Assembly: GCA_013350335.1 (NCBI GenBank)
Contig: CM023535.1
Span: 39,926,069 to 39,990,068, forward strand
Length of the DNA: 64,000 bases
Direction: 5' to 3'
Source: Chimonanthus salicifolius
Taxonomy: Eukaryota > Streptophyta > Magnoliopsida > Laurales > Calycanthaceae
Of the stretch, positions 10,591 through 22,018 are shown piece after piece. The translations under genes were made by a program, and so were the position numbers. The notes under the pieces were generated by a model. It did no database searches and was not told where the DNA came from. It worked only from the letters and a program-made list of their open reading frames with translations. How positions within the stretch are numbered: position 1 is the first letter of the stretch; the number at the start of each line of letters is the position of its first letter.

Positions 10591-11270
10591 GTGATTTACC
10601 TTGACGATGAGAGTCTCGTCAAGTGATGGCTATGTATATGCATGATGGGAGGGACTCATTACATGTGCTCATTTACATAGCATTGATTTACCTGTTTTGA
10701 TGACCATATATATTATGATATATGCATGTTTTTATATACTAACCATGTGGTAGCCCTAATCGAAAATCCTACTGGGCGAGTTGATCTAACGCCCTAATTC
10801 TATCCATAGAGGATAATGCAGGAAATGGAAAAGGGAAAGAGAAGGTCATGGACCTGGAGGGGAGCTAAGCTTAAGCACTTGATTAATGATTGGGATGTCT
10901 TTATTACTGTCTTTTGAGTTATATTTTATGGACATGTAACTAGCTAGTAAACTTTGCTATGGTTTGTTTATGGTATTGACAATGGATGTTTGGATTAAGT
11001 TATTTAATAATTGAGACTTGTACTTGTTATCTATTCAGTCTAATTCCGCAGTTAGTCTAGTTGATTCCGTATAACTTGTTTAGTTCCATGTGTGGATTGT
11101 TATCGTGGGTTTAGTCCATGTACACATGGGCGGCCAGTTAAGGGTCGGACTTAGGAAGTCCAAACTTAGCTCGCGTCGTGACGCCGCCCGCTCTCTTCCG
11201 GTGTTATTCTATTATTATTAAAAAAAAAAATTTAGACTCTGATTTCTCGGAGAGGGCGGGGCGTTACAGT

Positions 11271-11282
11271 TGGTATCAGAGC
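11271..11282 (+). other. E3 primer-binding site (initiator Met tRNA)
   Basis: TGGTATCAGAGC two bases after the LTR end GTTACA. This is the standard plant initiator Met-tRNA 3'-end complement used by chromoviruses. Confidence 0.95.
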
Positions 11283-11709
11283 GAAACGGGAAGTTGAATC
11301 ATCGAAGTAAGATTAAGACGGTTTCATGTCTCACTGACAGATAAGAATCCCACCTGACCGACTCTTCGGAGTCCGCTGACTGGGGGCCGGATTAATTTAC
11401 TTCGAGTGACTCAGACTGAACAATCAATCTGAGAACAACAATGAAAGATAGCAAAGTAAAGTACAGTCAGCATAACTGGACATATCAAACATAGCAAAGT
11501 AGGATGCACTCTCCTGATATCCCCACACTGAGAAACAAACAACAGGAATTTAGAGATTTTCCCAGAAACAAAAGAAAAGAAAGTGTGAAGATTTGGCAAT
11601 TTCCCCAAACACAATGCATGATATGATATATAAGAAATTTCCCGAAACCAAGATTGGTTTTATTAGAACTTATGCTGATTATTTATGAGTTCTATGTGAT
11701 GATACAGAT
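11283..11709 (+). other. E3 untranslated leader with short inverted repeats
   Basis: Noncoding. The first part (about 11300-11400) holds GACCGACTCTTCGGAGTCC, a hairpin conserved in E2, E4 and partly in E1. The second part has three words of the type GGCAATTTCCCC / GAAATTTCCCGAAAC, versions of a GGGGAAATTNCC motif also repeated in the leaders of E1, E2 and E4. This is where a retroelement packaging or dimerisation signal would lie; that role is inferred. Confidence 0.55.
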
Positions 11710-12246
11710 ATGTCGAGTAACGTGGAGTACACGGAATTGTGGGATAAAGGGACACCTAGTTGTCCAATAGATTTGGTATCGGCTTCCAACAACACCAGCA
11801 TGGAAGTCAACATGGACCTTCAGGAGGGACCACCCGAGGAAATTGAGGAGGATATAGCACCTTTTCCGGAGGATCTTATGGAAGACATTCCTTGGAAAAT
11901 GGAACCTCCCGAGGAAGATGAAGAGGATCTAGCACTTTTATCGAAGGATCCAATGGAAGATGTACCTATAATAATGGAATCGGGTGGGGAGATAGATCCC
12001 GACTATACGTGTGAGTTGTGCAACCAAGACGGGCACAACTGTAGGTATTGTCTTCATCCTCTAGGCATTGTCTGCCCGGTTTGTGGACTGCATGGGCATG
12101 GAGAGGCTAGGACTAATTGTCCTTATATTGGAGGACCAGGGGTAATACCCTGCTTGACATGTGGAGTATTGGGACACATGTCGATGACATGTCCTGATAA
12201 TCGCTTCAAGTTTGCTGATGATGCAGGGTCTTCCACGGAAGATTAG
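11710..12246 (+). CDS. Extra ORF upstream of gag: acidic triple zinc-knuckle protein (178 aa)
   Basis: Open from ATG 11710 to the stop at 12246. The N-terminal MSSNVEYTELWDKG is shared with the E2 copy. Residues 40-96 are very acidic with two related segments (EEDIAPFPEDLMEDIP and EEDLALLSKDPMEDVP). Three cysteine-rich fingers follow: CELC-H-C at 101-114 (CX2CX4HX4C), CPVC-H-C at 122-137 (CX2CX4HX6C) and CLTC-H-C at 148-161 (CX2CX4HX4C); it ends DDAGSSTED. CX2CX4HX4C is the nucleic-acid-binding knuckle of retroelement gag, so RNA or single-strand DNA binding is likely, but this is not the E3 nucleocapsid, which has its own knuckle in gag. The ORF is intact here although gag-pol is broken, and it recurs in E2 and E5. 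No known family name comes to mind. Confidence 0.82.
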   Translation: MSSNVEYTELWDKGTPSCPIDLVSASNNTSMEVNMDLQEGPPEEIEEDIAPFPEDLMEDIPWKMEPPEEDEEDLALLSKDPMEDVPIIMESGGEIDPDYTCELCNQDGHNCRYCLHPLGIVCPVCGLHGHGEARTNCPYIGGPGVIPCLTCGVLGHMSMTCPDNRFKFADDAGSSTED

Positions 12247-12357
12247 GTTAAGGGTTAGAAGGAAAAGTGAGAGGAAAGGGGAATATCTTGTAAGGGTGCA
12301 TTTTGTTCTTTATAGGGTTTGTTTTAACCCTACCAACCCTTGTACAAAGTTGAAATA

Positions 12358-12358
<1 letters not shown>

Positions 12359-12390
<32 letters not shown>
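12359..12390. repeat. (AT)n microsatellite
   Basis: About fifteen AT units in the 233-base gap between the extra ORF and gag of E3. Nothing else is recognisable in that gap. Confidence 0.9.
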
Positions 12391-12392
<2 letters not shown>

Positions 12393-12479
12393 CGAAATTT
12401 TATGATTCTATGAGGGTTTCTAGCATTTAATGTTGTTGCGAAGAAAACTAACAATAATGTTTTCATGAATTAGGGAAAG

Positions 12480-13740
12480 ATGGCACCACAGAAAAAGATC
12501 CCAAAGAATCAAAAGGGAAAGGAGAAAGTATTGCAAATTGGATTAGGCGAAGGGGCTTCAAAAAGGAAGACCCGACACGACGATCAAGGAAAGGAAAAAG
12601 AGATATCCTTCATTCCACATGAAGAGGAGTTATCTCAATTTATAAAGGAGAAAGTTGTACGTGACAAAGATGAGGAAGAACCTCAGCATGGTTCTGAGAA
12701 ATCACTCCATGATAAGGAGGAAGAAGGGAACAGTAATAGCAACGTGGCAATACCATACGTGCCACCTGAACTACAAAGCTTGGTACAAGCAGTAGTTACT
12801 TCAGTCCTCCAACAACATCTTAATGGAGGTGGAAGCATCGGTGAGGCCAATGACCGAAACATGGTCAGAGACTTCCAACAACAGCGCCCACCTTATTTCA
12901 AGGGGAGAGAGGGGCCTGTTGGAGCATAGAACTGGCTGAAGAAAATTTCGCAGATATTGACTCTGCTGAACATCAAAAGTCATGCCCACAAGATCCTACT
13001 GGCCACGTCACAACTGATAGATGACGCTGGTAAGTGGTGGGAAGTAGTGGAGAAACAACAGGCACTTGTGCCAGAGAGGGAAAGAACTGAAATGACCTGG
13101 GAACAATTCTCAGCGACGTTTCTAGATCAATATTTTCCAGAGGAGGAAAAGGAACGTCAGACTCAAGCATTTTTGTCATTAGTGCAAGGCTCGATGACAG
13201 TAGCTGAGTATCACGGGGAATTCTTGAGTTTATCATGCTATGCGTTCTACATTGTGGACACGGAGTACCAGCGGGCTCGCAAGTTCGAGCGTGGGTTACG
13301 GCCAAGCATTAGGGCCAAAGTGACGGTGTTTAAAGCAGATAATCTGGCGGAAGTGGTCAGTAAAGCTACCATTGTGGAGCAAGAACTGACGGAGTTTGCA
13401 CGAGTTGACAACCATCGAGCAACGAGTGGGAGGGGTACTTATCAGCCCAACAAGAAGTTCCGACCGAACTTCAGTAGACCCTCACCATCTGTTGGATCTA
13501 CTGGGGGCTTTCGCCCCAACCAGCCCTCTCAATCTGTGGCAGTCACTCAGGCGTCTAAAGGGGTGGGCAACTGCTATCACTGTGATCAACCGGGTCATCT
13601 CCGGAGGGATTGTCCAAAACTCAACAGGCTTTCACACTCCAGAGGAACGTTTCGTCCACCAGCCAGACCGGTTAACTCCCGGGGAGGCAGGACGTATAAT
13701 TGGGCGAGACGGGCGCCCAACCCTACTGGAGCTGGACGAT
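12480..13740 (+). pseudogene. gag: E3 gag (capsid and zinc knuckle), one in-frame stop
   Basis: ATG at 12480; a basic N-terminus (MAPQKKIPKNQKGKEK), a charged region, then the gag core ([10 protein letters not shown] ... [10 protein letters not shown] ... [10 protein letters not shown] ... [17 protein letters not shown]) and one knuckle [14 protein letters not shown] (CX2CX4HX4C, 13572-13613). A stop (TAG, 12927-12929) interrupts the core where E4 has Glu. The frame is the same before and after and continues into protease without a shift, so gag and pol are one reading frame, as usual in plant chromoviruses. Confidence 0.93.
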
Positions 13741-15870
13741 TATTTACTTTAACTTCTCCAGAAAATGAGGATCATGAGGTGATACAAGGTATGGCAGTAG
13801 TGAGTAGTTCTTATGCATATGCACTATTTGATTCTGGAGCTTCACACTCCTTTATAGCTGCATCATTTATAACTGCTACCGGTACTCTAGTTCAAAAATT
13901 AGCTACAACATTTACAATTGTGTCCCCTGTCGGAGACTCGGCATTGGGACTTATATGCACGGCAGTTAACACTGAACTAGCTAGACTCAGATTTAAGTTC
14001 AATTATCTGGTGCTTGACATGTCTGAGTATGACATAATATTCGGCATGGATTGGTTGGCTAAGTTCCAGGTCAACATTGACTGTTATCGCCGAAGAGTGA
14101 CATTTTGGTCACCCGAAGGAAAGCAATATGTGGCCCATGCAGACAAGCAAAGTGGATTGCAAGAAGGGTTGAACCACGTGGTATTGAATAATATCATTAT
14201 AAATAAAGCACCAATTACTGAATTTCCCTTAGTTGTGAAAGAATTTGCGGATGTGTTTCCAAAGGAACTCCCTGGTTTACTGCCTATGAGCGAGATCAAC
14301 TTCGAAATCAAGTTATACCCTAGTACTTCACCAGTGTCTCTACCACACTATCGGATGGCACCAATAGAGATGTCGGAGCTAAAGAAGCAGATCGATGAAC
14401 TGCTTAGGCTGGATTGCATCCGGAATAGCACGTCGTCTTGGGGAGCTCCAGTATTGTTTGTAAAGAAGAAGGACGGTTCACTTCGGATGTGTGTTGATTA
14501 TTGGAAGCTGAATCAGCTAACAGTCCGGAACAAGTACCCTCTACCCAGGATCGATGATTTATTCGATCAATTGAGGGGTTCCAGCCATTTTTCAGAGATT
14601 GATTTGATGTCTGGTTATCATCAAATCTGAGTTAGGGAGGAAGATATAGAGAAGACAGCCTTCAGGACGCGGTATGGACTATACGAATTTGTAGTCCTGC
14701 CATTTGGACTCACAAATGCACCGGCTGTGTTCATGGACTTAATGAACAGAATCTTCCATCCGTATCTGGACTAGTTTGCAATCGTGTTCATTGACGATAT
14801 CCTGATCTATTCCAAGAGTCAAGAAGAACATGCAGAGCACCTACAGATAGTCTTGAATACTTTGTGGCAGAATAAGCTATATGCCAAAGCCAGTAAGTGT
14901 GAGTTTTGGCTATCTCAAGTAAATTTCTTGGGACATTTTATATCCGAGGAAGGTATAGCCGTGGATCCGGATAAGGTTGCGGCAGTGAAAGATTGGAAAG
15001 CGCCCAAGAATGTAACTGACATCCGTAGTTTCTTGGGATTGGCTGGTTATTACAGAAGATTTATCATGGATTTTTCCAAAATAGCGTCTCCATTGACTCG
15101 ACTCACTCAGAAAGGAGTCAAATACGAGTGGACAGATTTGTGTAATCAAAGGTTTGAAGAGTTGAAGACAAGACTTACCATTGCCCCTGTTTTAGTTTTG
15201 CCGGTAAGTGGCAAGTGTTACGAGGTATACTGCGATGCCTCGGGAGAGGGATTGGGATGTACACTCAGTCAGAGTAATTGTGTGGTGGCATATGGTTCAA
15301 GGCAGTTGAAAATACATGAACGTCTTTACCCCACACATGATTTGGAATTAGCTGCAGTGGTCTTCGCTCTCAAAAGTTGGAGACATTATCTTTACGGTAA
15401 GAAATTTGATGTATTTTCTGATCATAAGAGTTTGAAATACCTGTTTGATCAGAAAGAACTCAACCTGAGGCAGCGTAGATGGATGGAGTATCTGGCGGAT
15501 TATGAATTCGCTCTTCGATATCATCCAAGCAAGGCAAACAAGGTAGCGGATGCCCTCAGCCGTATATCACATGCATCCGTGGCATGTTTGATCAGATCGG
15601 AATGGGAGATGTTGAATACCATCCGAGAGTTTAAACTCTATTACAACAACCGTGGGACCATATACAATCTGGTTATACAATCCAACATGGTCACCAAGAT
15701 TGAACAAAAACAACGTATCGATCCGGAGGTAGAAGAGATATGGGCCAAGATGTCCACTGGTGTAGTCTTACCGGAATTGGAATTACGACCAGGACAGGGT
15801 CTTTTATTCCGGGGAAGAGTATATGTGCCAAAGAGTTGTAGGAAAGAGCTATTGATTGAGCCACATCAAT
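13741..15870 (+). pseudogene. pol: E3 protease, reverse transcriptase and RNase H
   Basis: Continuous with gag. The aspartic protease active site DSGA is at 13830-13841. RT starts near 14377 ([17 protein letters not shown]) and has the FIDD catalytic motif at 14787-14798. RNase H starts with YCDASGEG (Asp codon 15234-15236) and runs to KVADALSR (about 15565). Two stops break it: TGA 14628-14630, where E4 reads Arg, and TAG 14772-14774, where E4 reads Gln; both are single C-to-T changes. Confidence 0.94.
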
Positions 15871-17110
15871 CCAAGCTCTCCATTCATCCGGGAAGCACTA
15901 AAATGTATCATGATCTAAAGAGGCATTATTGGTGGCACGGACTAAAAAGGATGTGGCGGAATTCGTGGCACATTGTTTAACTTGTCAGCAAGTTAAGACT
16001 GAACATCAAAAGCCACCAGGGTTACTCAAACCCTTATCAGTGCCAAAATGGAAATGGGAGCACATTTCCATGGACTTTGTGATGGGGTTGCCGAGATCTT
16101 CAAAAGGCAATGATGCCATATGGGTCGTGATAGACCGACTGACAAAGTCTGCGCATTTCATTCCTATTAAGATGACAGATTCATCAGAGACGTTGGGTCG
16201 GCGGTACATCAGGGAAATTATTCGGCTACATGGCATTCCTCGAACTATAGTATCTGACAGAGATGGCCGGTTTACCAGCAGAGTGTGGCAAAGCATGCAG
16301 TCAACTATGGGGACAGATCTACTGACTAGCACCGCTTTCCATCCACAGACTGATGGACAGTCAGAAAGGACGATACAAACCTTGGAAGACATGCTGAGAG
16401 CGTGCATGTTAGATTTCAAGGGTGGATGGGAGGACCACCTGCCATTGGTAGAGTTCTCATACAACAATAGTTATCAAGCAAGCTTTCAGATGGCTCCATT
16501 CGAGGCTTTATATGGTAGGCCTTGTAGATCACCAGTGTGCTGGACAGAGGCTGGTGAGCCTGCACTGATTGGACATGAACTAGTCGCGGAGACTACAACA
16601 CAAATTTAGTTGATACGTCGGCACTTATTGGCTGCACAGAGTCGGCAAAAAAACTATGCTGATAAAAGGACACAGTTTCTGGAATTTGAAATGGGAGACA
16701 TGGTATTCTTAAAGGTCTCGCCACGGAAAGGACACATGAGGTTTGGGAAGAAGGGGAAATTGTCACCATGATTTGTGGGACCGTTTCCCATCATGAGAAG
16801 AGTGGGGGATGTGGCTTATCAGATAGCACTTCCTTCACAATTGGCAGCGTTACACGATGTGTTTCACGTGTCGATGCTGAGAAAGTATAATCCCAATCCG
16901 TCCCATGTATTGAATGTGCAAGACATAGAAGTACAAAGCGACGTGACATATGTCGAGAAACCAGTTAGGATACTGGAGACTGAGCAAAAGGTGTTGCGAA
17001 ATAGGGCGATTCAGTTCGTAAAAGTGGTATGGGACCGACATGGTGTTGAAGAGGCCACATGGGAACTTGAATCGGAGATGAGAACAGCTCACCCCGAATT
17101 ATTTATGTAA
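15871..17110 (+). pseudogene. pol: E3 integrase and C-terminal chromodomain-like region
   Basis: The H2C2 zinc region (HPGS from 15885, HCLTC at 15972-15986) contains a one-base deletion in an A run at about 15946-15951 that shifts the frame. The DDE core has Asp at 16073 (SMDF), Asp at 16256 (SDRD) and Glu at 16364 (SERT). Stops at 16607-16609 (Gln codon in E1) and 16768-16770 break the C-terminal part. The end, MLRKYNPNPSHVL followed by RAIQFVKVVWDRHGVEEATW (from about 17000), resembles a chromodomain, expected to direct integration to marked chromatin. It ends at TAA 17108-17110. Confidence 0.92.
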
Positions 17111-17157
17111 TTTGTTTTGGGAACCCTACTTCGCTCGATTTTCAGGACGAAAATTTT

Positions 17158-17173
17158 AAAAAGAGGGTTATAT
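17158..17173 (+). other. E3 polypurine tract
   Basis: AAAAAGAGGGTTATAT immediately before the 3' LTR start TGTAACACCCC. Confidence 0.85.
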
Positions 17174-18825
17174 TGTAACACCCCAATTTCTCAATGAAAT
17201 GGATAATTACGAAAATGCCCCTGGATTGTTAAATTTATTAATTATGATGTTAAATGAGAAAATAGTGGGGCCCATTGCTCAAATCAAGACCCTATGAGCA
17301 CATTATAAATGTCAAATTTGATTAGATGGGTAATATACATCAATTTGGGTCAATATGGGTAATTGGGTCAAAAGACCCAATTGGACCCAATGGGTCATAA
17401 TGGACTTATTAGACCATTGGGTGAACCCAAATTTAATGGGGTTAAGCTGAATTGATTGGAAATCAAGTGGAGCAAAAATGGGTAGGCTTGATGCACATGT
17501 GAAAACCAAATGCAAATGGCTAAAACAACCCATAAATGGGTCATGGAGTCAAAACGGGTCAACAAGCTAAATGGGGACCCAATGGGTCGGGTTGACCTTG
17601 TTGACCACAGCTGACCATGTGGGCCCTCAAATGAGCTCAATGGTGAGTCAAATCAGGTTGAGTTGGATTGGAATAGTTGCATTTAAATTAAATGGTTGGG
17701 TTGACTCAAGTGTAATAAATGTATGGTATTTAATGTGGTGAGTTAAGCCATTGAGTTAGTTGAGTCAAAATGGAAATCAAAGGGGCTGTAAAATCAGTGA
17801 GTTGAAGGGAATATGAGGAGGTGTCTTTATCTCAAACAAACCAAAACAAGTCCCACACGTTGGGGACTTGTAATGGTAGTTTCCATGCTAAGTTTTAAAT
17901 GTAAATGGATGGGAATTGGATGAGATACATGGGGAGCTGAATGGTTGCATTGGCTGGTGCCAATGGGTGTCTTGGTTGTGCCAAGTGACCCTTTGGTTTA
18001 ATCAAGAATTTATGAGGGAAATTGAGAGGTCATAGTGGCTAATTTACAAAAGAGGAAGACCACCCCATTTGGCCGATTTTCCCACAAAGAAAATCCTAAG
18101 AATCCTCATCTCTCTCCCTCTCTCCAAACTCTTTCTCATGGCCGAACCAGCAGTGGTGTTTTCACCAATTGATCAAGCAAAAACCAGCAAACGAAGGGAG
18201 GCTAAGAAAGATAGGAAGTAAAGAGCAAAGGCAAGAGGAAAAGCTTGGAAATTTTGGTAAGTATTTCCATGGGTTTTTGTTTAATAAAATGGGATTAATG
18301 GAACATGATTTGGCCATGGGTTGGCCGAATCTACCAAGGGTATGAAGTATATAAATTGATGCTTAAAAGATAGGAAACATGGATCATAGGGTTCGGCCAC
18401 CTTGGCTGGCCGAGCCCCATGAAATGTTATGATCATGTGGATGGTTTTTGTAAGATAAAATCATGCAAATAAGGGACTGTTTTAGATGTTTAATTAGACT
18501 TATGATGCATGTTTTGAAAAGGTTTAAAACATGGATTTGGATGTCATGAATGGCCGAATGCATCATGGGTCTAAACCTTGGGTATAAAATGATGAAATGG
18601 ATCCTTGGGTTCGGCCACCTTGGATGGCCGAACCCCATGAAATGATGTTGGTATTTTGATGGTTTTTGTAAGTTAAAACCAAGCAAATGATGGACTGTTT
18701 TGGATGATTAAATTAGACATAAGATAAATTTTTAAGAGGTTCAAATCAAAGGCCATAGGGTTCGGCCAATGAGTATGGCCGAACCCCATGAAATGGTGTG
18801 ATAATTTTATGGTTAATGATGATGG
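17174..18825 (+). mobile_element. E3 3' LTR, first part (split by E4)
   Basis: Collinear with 7707-9340 of the 5' LTR, including the donor GTAAGT at 18257 and palindromes near 18391, 18608 and 18768. It differs by a small insertion near 17910-17930. It stops at GATGATGG (18825), where E4 RNase H sequence begins. Confidence 0.93.
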
Positions 18826-20724
18826 CATTAGATCATGTGTGGGATAATGGCGTTCATGAATTTTCAACTGTCTTGATCCGTACGCCACTGCACGCTTACC
18901 TTGACTAAGTGTACACCCCAGTCCCTCACCGGAGGCATCACAGTACACTTCATAGTTTCTGCCTCTTTCCGGCAAGATCAGAATTGGAGCAGTCGTAAGC
19001 CTCTCTTTAAGTTCCTCAAATCTCTGGTTGCATAGATCTGACCACTGAAATTTGACCCCTTCCTGAGTGAGTCGGGTAAGTGGAGCTGCAATCTTGGAAA
19101 AATCCATGATGAATTTCCGGTAGTAACCGGCTAATCCCAGAAAACTGCGGATCTCGGTTACATTCGTCGGCGCTTTCCACTCCTTCACTGCAGCCACTTT
19201 AGCCGGGTCCACAGCTATACCTTCCTCTGATATAATGTGCCCCAAGAAGTTGACTTCAGATAGCCAGAATTCACACTTGCTGGCCTTGGCATACAATTGG
19301 TTCCTCCTCAAGGTGTGTAAGAGTATCCGTAGATGTTCGGCATGTTCCTTCTGACTTTTGGAGTAGATCAGAATATCATCAATGAATACAATCACAAACT
19401 GGTCCAAGTAAGGACGGAATATCCTATTCATCAGGTCCATGAATACAGCCGGTGCATTTGTAAATCCAAACGGCATGACCACATATTCATATAAGCCATA
19501 CCGTGTCCTGAAGGCTGTCTTTTCTATGTCTTCCTCCCTAACCCGAATTTGATGGTATCCGGACATTAGATCAATCTTGGAGAAGTGAGAGGAACCCCTT
19601 AGTTGATCAAATAGATCGTCAATCCGGGGTAGAGGATACTTATTCCTGACAGTCAGCTGGTTCAACTTTCTATAATCCACACACATTCGCAGGGTACTGT
19701 CCTTCTTCTTCACAAACAACACTGGGGCTCCCCATGAGGATGTGCTGTTCCGAATAAAACCCAATCTGAACAATTCATCAATCTGTTTCTTTAACTCGGT
19801 CATCTCAGCTGGTGCCATCCTATAATGAGGTAATGATACTGGAGTGGCGCCGGGGTATAACTTGATCTCGAAGTCTATTTCCCTCTTGGCTGGTAAACCA
19901 GGGAGCTCTGTTGGGAATACCTCGGCATAATCTGCTACTACCGCCGGAAGTTCAGTTATTTGTGCCCTATCTAATCTGAGGCTGTTCAAGGCTAGATGGT
20001 TCAGTTCTTCCTACAGTCTTCTAGGAATGCCTTGTCTGTCAGCGTGTACTACGTACCGCTTCCCCTCGAGTGACCAAAATATCACCCTACGAAAATAGCA
20101 ATCAATATGGGCCTGATATGTAGTCAACCAATCCATGCCAAATATAACATCGTATTCTGCCATATCGATTACTAAATAGTTGAACTCGAATCTGAAACCC
20201 GCGAGTTCAGTGTTCAATGTTGTACATATGAGTCCTAATGATGTGTCTCCGACGGGGGATACAATGGTGAGTGATGTGGACAGGTTTTGTACTAATGTAC
20301 CCGTAGCAGAGATGAATGCAGCATATATAAATGAATGTGAAGCTCCAGAGTCAAATAATGTAACAGCATAGGAACTACCAACTACAGCCATACTTTGCAT
20401 CACTGAACGATCCACTGCTACTGGAGTCAGTATGGTGAAAAGTCGTCCAGATCCAGTAGGGTTTGGCACCCGTCCTGCCTGGTTGTACATTCTACCTCCT
20501 CGCGACTGAGTTGGTCTAGTTGGAGGGCGGAAGGTACTCCTGGGATTGGAGGGTTGGCTGATCTGGGGACACTCTCTCTTGAAGTGGCCCTGTTGGCCAC
20601 ACTGATAACATGTGTTCCCACCCCGAGGAACCTGTGTGACTGATGCTGATGGGGAGGGCTGATTGGGGCGGAAGCCCCCCGTAGATCCTGTGGAGAGTGA
20701 GGGTCTACTAGAATTCGGGCGGGA
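18826..20724 (-). pseudogene. pol: E4 protease, RT and partial RNase H
   Basis: Two open stretches in one frame, separated by a TAG at 20011-20013. The protease DSGASHSFI is in the 20011-20778 stretch. RT in the 18673-19989 stretch has [14 protein letters not shown] and is otherwise uninterrupted. RNase H starts [10 protein letters not shown] and stops after [10 protein letters not shown] at the junction. The frame then runs on through E3 LTR sequence to 18673, adding a chimeric tail that includes a translated palindrome. Confidence 0.92.
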
Positions 20725-21571
20725 ACTTCTTGTTGGGTTGAAATGCATCCCGCCCACTTTGCCCTCGGTGGTTGTCAAACCGCACTATTTCGTTCAACTC
20801 CCGCTCTGCTATGGTGGCCCTGCTGACCACCCCTGCCAGTGTAGGTTCCTTGAATATTGTTACCTTGGCTCTGATGTTTGGTCGAAGGCCCCGTTCAAAC
20901 TTACGGGCCTTTCGGTGCTCAGTATCCACCATGTAGAATGCATAGACGGACGGCTTAAGGAATTCTCTGTGGTATTCTACCACCGTCATGCTGCCTTGTA
21001 TCAATGAGAGATAGGCTTGAGTCTGGCTCTCTCTTTCCTCCTCCGGAAAATATTGTTCTAGGAAGGTGACTGAGAACGACTCCCATGTCATGATGGTCCT
21101 GTCCCTTTCTGGCACCAGTGCTCGTTGTTTTTCTACAATTTCCCACCAACTACTGGCATCCTCGATCAGTTGGGAAGTGGCCAGTCAGATTTTATCAGCA
21201 GGATTGGAAATTTGGAGCAGATTAAAGATCTGAGTGATCCTTTTTAACCAATGTTCCGCTCCGATAGCCCCTTCCGTTCCCCTGAAGTAGGGAGGGTACT
21301 GTTGTTGGAAATCCTTGACCATCTTCTGTTTACTGGAGTCGCTGGCGGTCGCATTTCTGCTTGAGTGTTGTTGAAGAGCAGAAGCGATTGCCGCTTGAAC
21401 CACGTCTCTTAGCTCGGGAGGTACACCTTGTATGTTTATACTATTTTGTCCCTCGGCTGGATGAGGTGGCTGTGCCCCCTCTTGATGCGGTGGGTGTACT
21501 TCCTCTTGATGAGGTGGTAGCGCCTCCTCTTCTACCCGTGGGTTTTTGCTAGTTCTTCTTCTTGGCGGCAT
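20708..21571 (-). pseudogene. gag: E4 gag
   Basis: ATG at 21571 (MPPRRRTSKNPR, similar to the E1 start [11 protein letters not shown]). The core has EHWLKRITQIF, then a stop at 21185-21187, SFSVTFLEQYFPEEE and [15 protein letters not shown] one-base insertion in a C run near 20723 shifts the frame into the stretch carrying the zinc knuckle CYQCGQQGHFKREC and protease. No extra ORF lies between the primer site and gag. Confidence 0.9.
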
Positions 21572-22007
21572 TTTCTAAGTCATTGAAAACATTTATCGAC
21601 TTAGTTCCTTCATAATGTTGTGTATTCATATTTTGGGAAAAGAATTTTTCCTAAGCATTAAGTATTGTCTCTCATTTTGGGGGAAGGTTGCCAAATATGC
21701 ATACTTTGTCTTTGGGGAAAATTTCCTAAGTATCTATGTCTTGTTCCATTTTCATGTCTTGTTCCATTTGATGAAATCGGGGAAACTTCCCTACGTTTGA
21801 TAATCCCATCAATGTTATAATGATTGTACTTCCCTTGCTATCAGATGTGGCTCTCAGATTGAATGTTTCAGTTTAAGTCAATCGAAGTAGATTAACCCGG
21901 CCCCTATGCAGCGTACTCCGAAGAGTCGGTCAGTTGGGATTCTTATCCGTGAGTGAGATGTGAAACCGTCTTAATCATACTTCGAGAGATTCATTCTTCT
22001 GATTTCA
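21572..22007 (-). other. E4 untranslated leader
   Basis: No coding. It has about five GGGAAA / TTTCCT-type short words (21630-21790), the same motif as in the E1, E2 and E3 leaders, then the CCGAAGAGTCGGTC hairpin near 21926. Confidence 0.6.
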
Positions 22008-22018
22008 CTCTGATACCA
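22008..22018 (-). other. E4 primer-binding site
   Basis: CTCTGATACCA on the plus strand is the complement of TGGTATCAGAG, two bases from the LTR start at 22021. Confidence 0.9.

Larger units (their letters stand above)
8774..10821 (+). other. Predicted LTR intron in E3 5' LTR
   Basis: Donor TTTG|GTAAGT at 8774, TACTAAC at 10737-10743, acceptor AATGCAG|GAAA ending at 10821. The 3' LTR keeps both sites (18257 and 26703). It encloses the seven palindromes and the five 60-bp repeats. Splicing would join a short ATG-free leader exon to about 450 bases of LTR end, the primer site and the ORFs. Unspliced RNA would still be required for reverse transcription. Confidence 0.5.
7707..11268 (+). mobile_element. 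E3 5' LTR (3562 bp)
   Basis: Starts TTTAACACCC (the usual TG mutated to TT; the 3' copy has TGTAACACCCC) and ends GGCGGGGCGTTACA. U3 (7707 to about 8570) is rich in GGGTC/GACCC words such as GACCCAATTGGACCCAATG. The leader exon 8600-8773 is pyrimidine- then purine-rich without ATG, followed by the predicted intron 8774-10821 with its palindromes and 60-bp repeats, then the conserved GGCCAGTTAAGGGTCGGAC and GTCGTGACG terminal module. Confidence 0.92.

Noticed and set aside
10326..10626. Frames on both strands across the 60-bp repeats
   Set aside because: The period is a multiple of three, so any frame without a stop stays open; both strands are open, which indicates no coding.
11271..11282. 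tRNA gene
   Set aside because: Only the 12-base complement of the tRNA 3' end is present, next to an LTR; it is a primer site.
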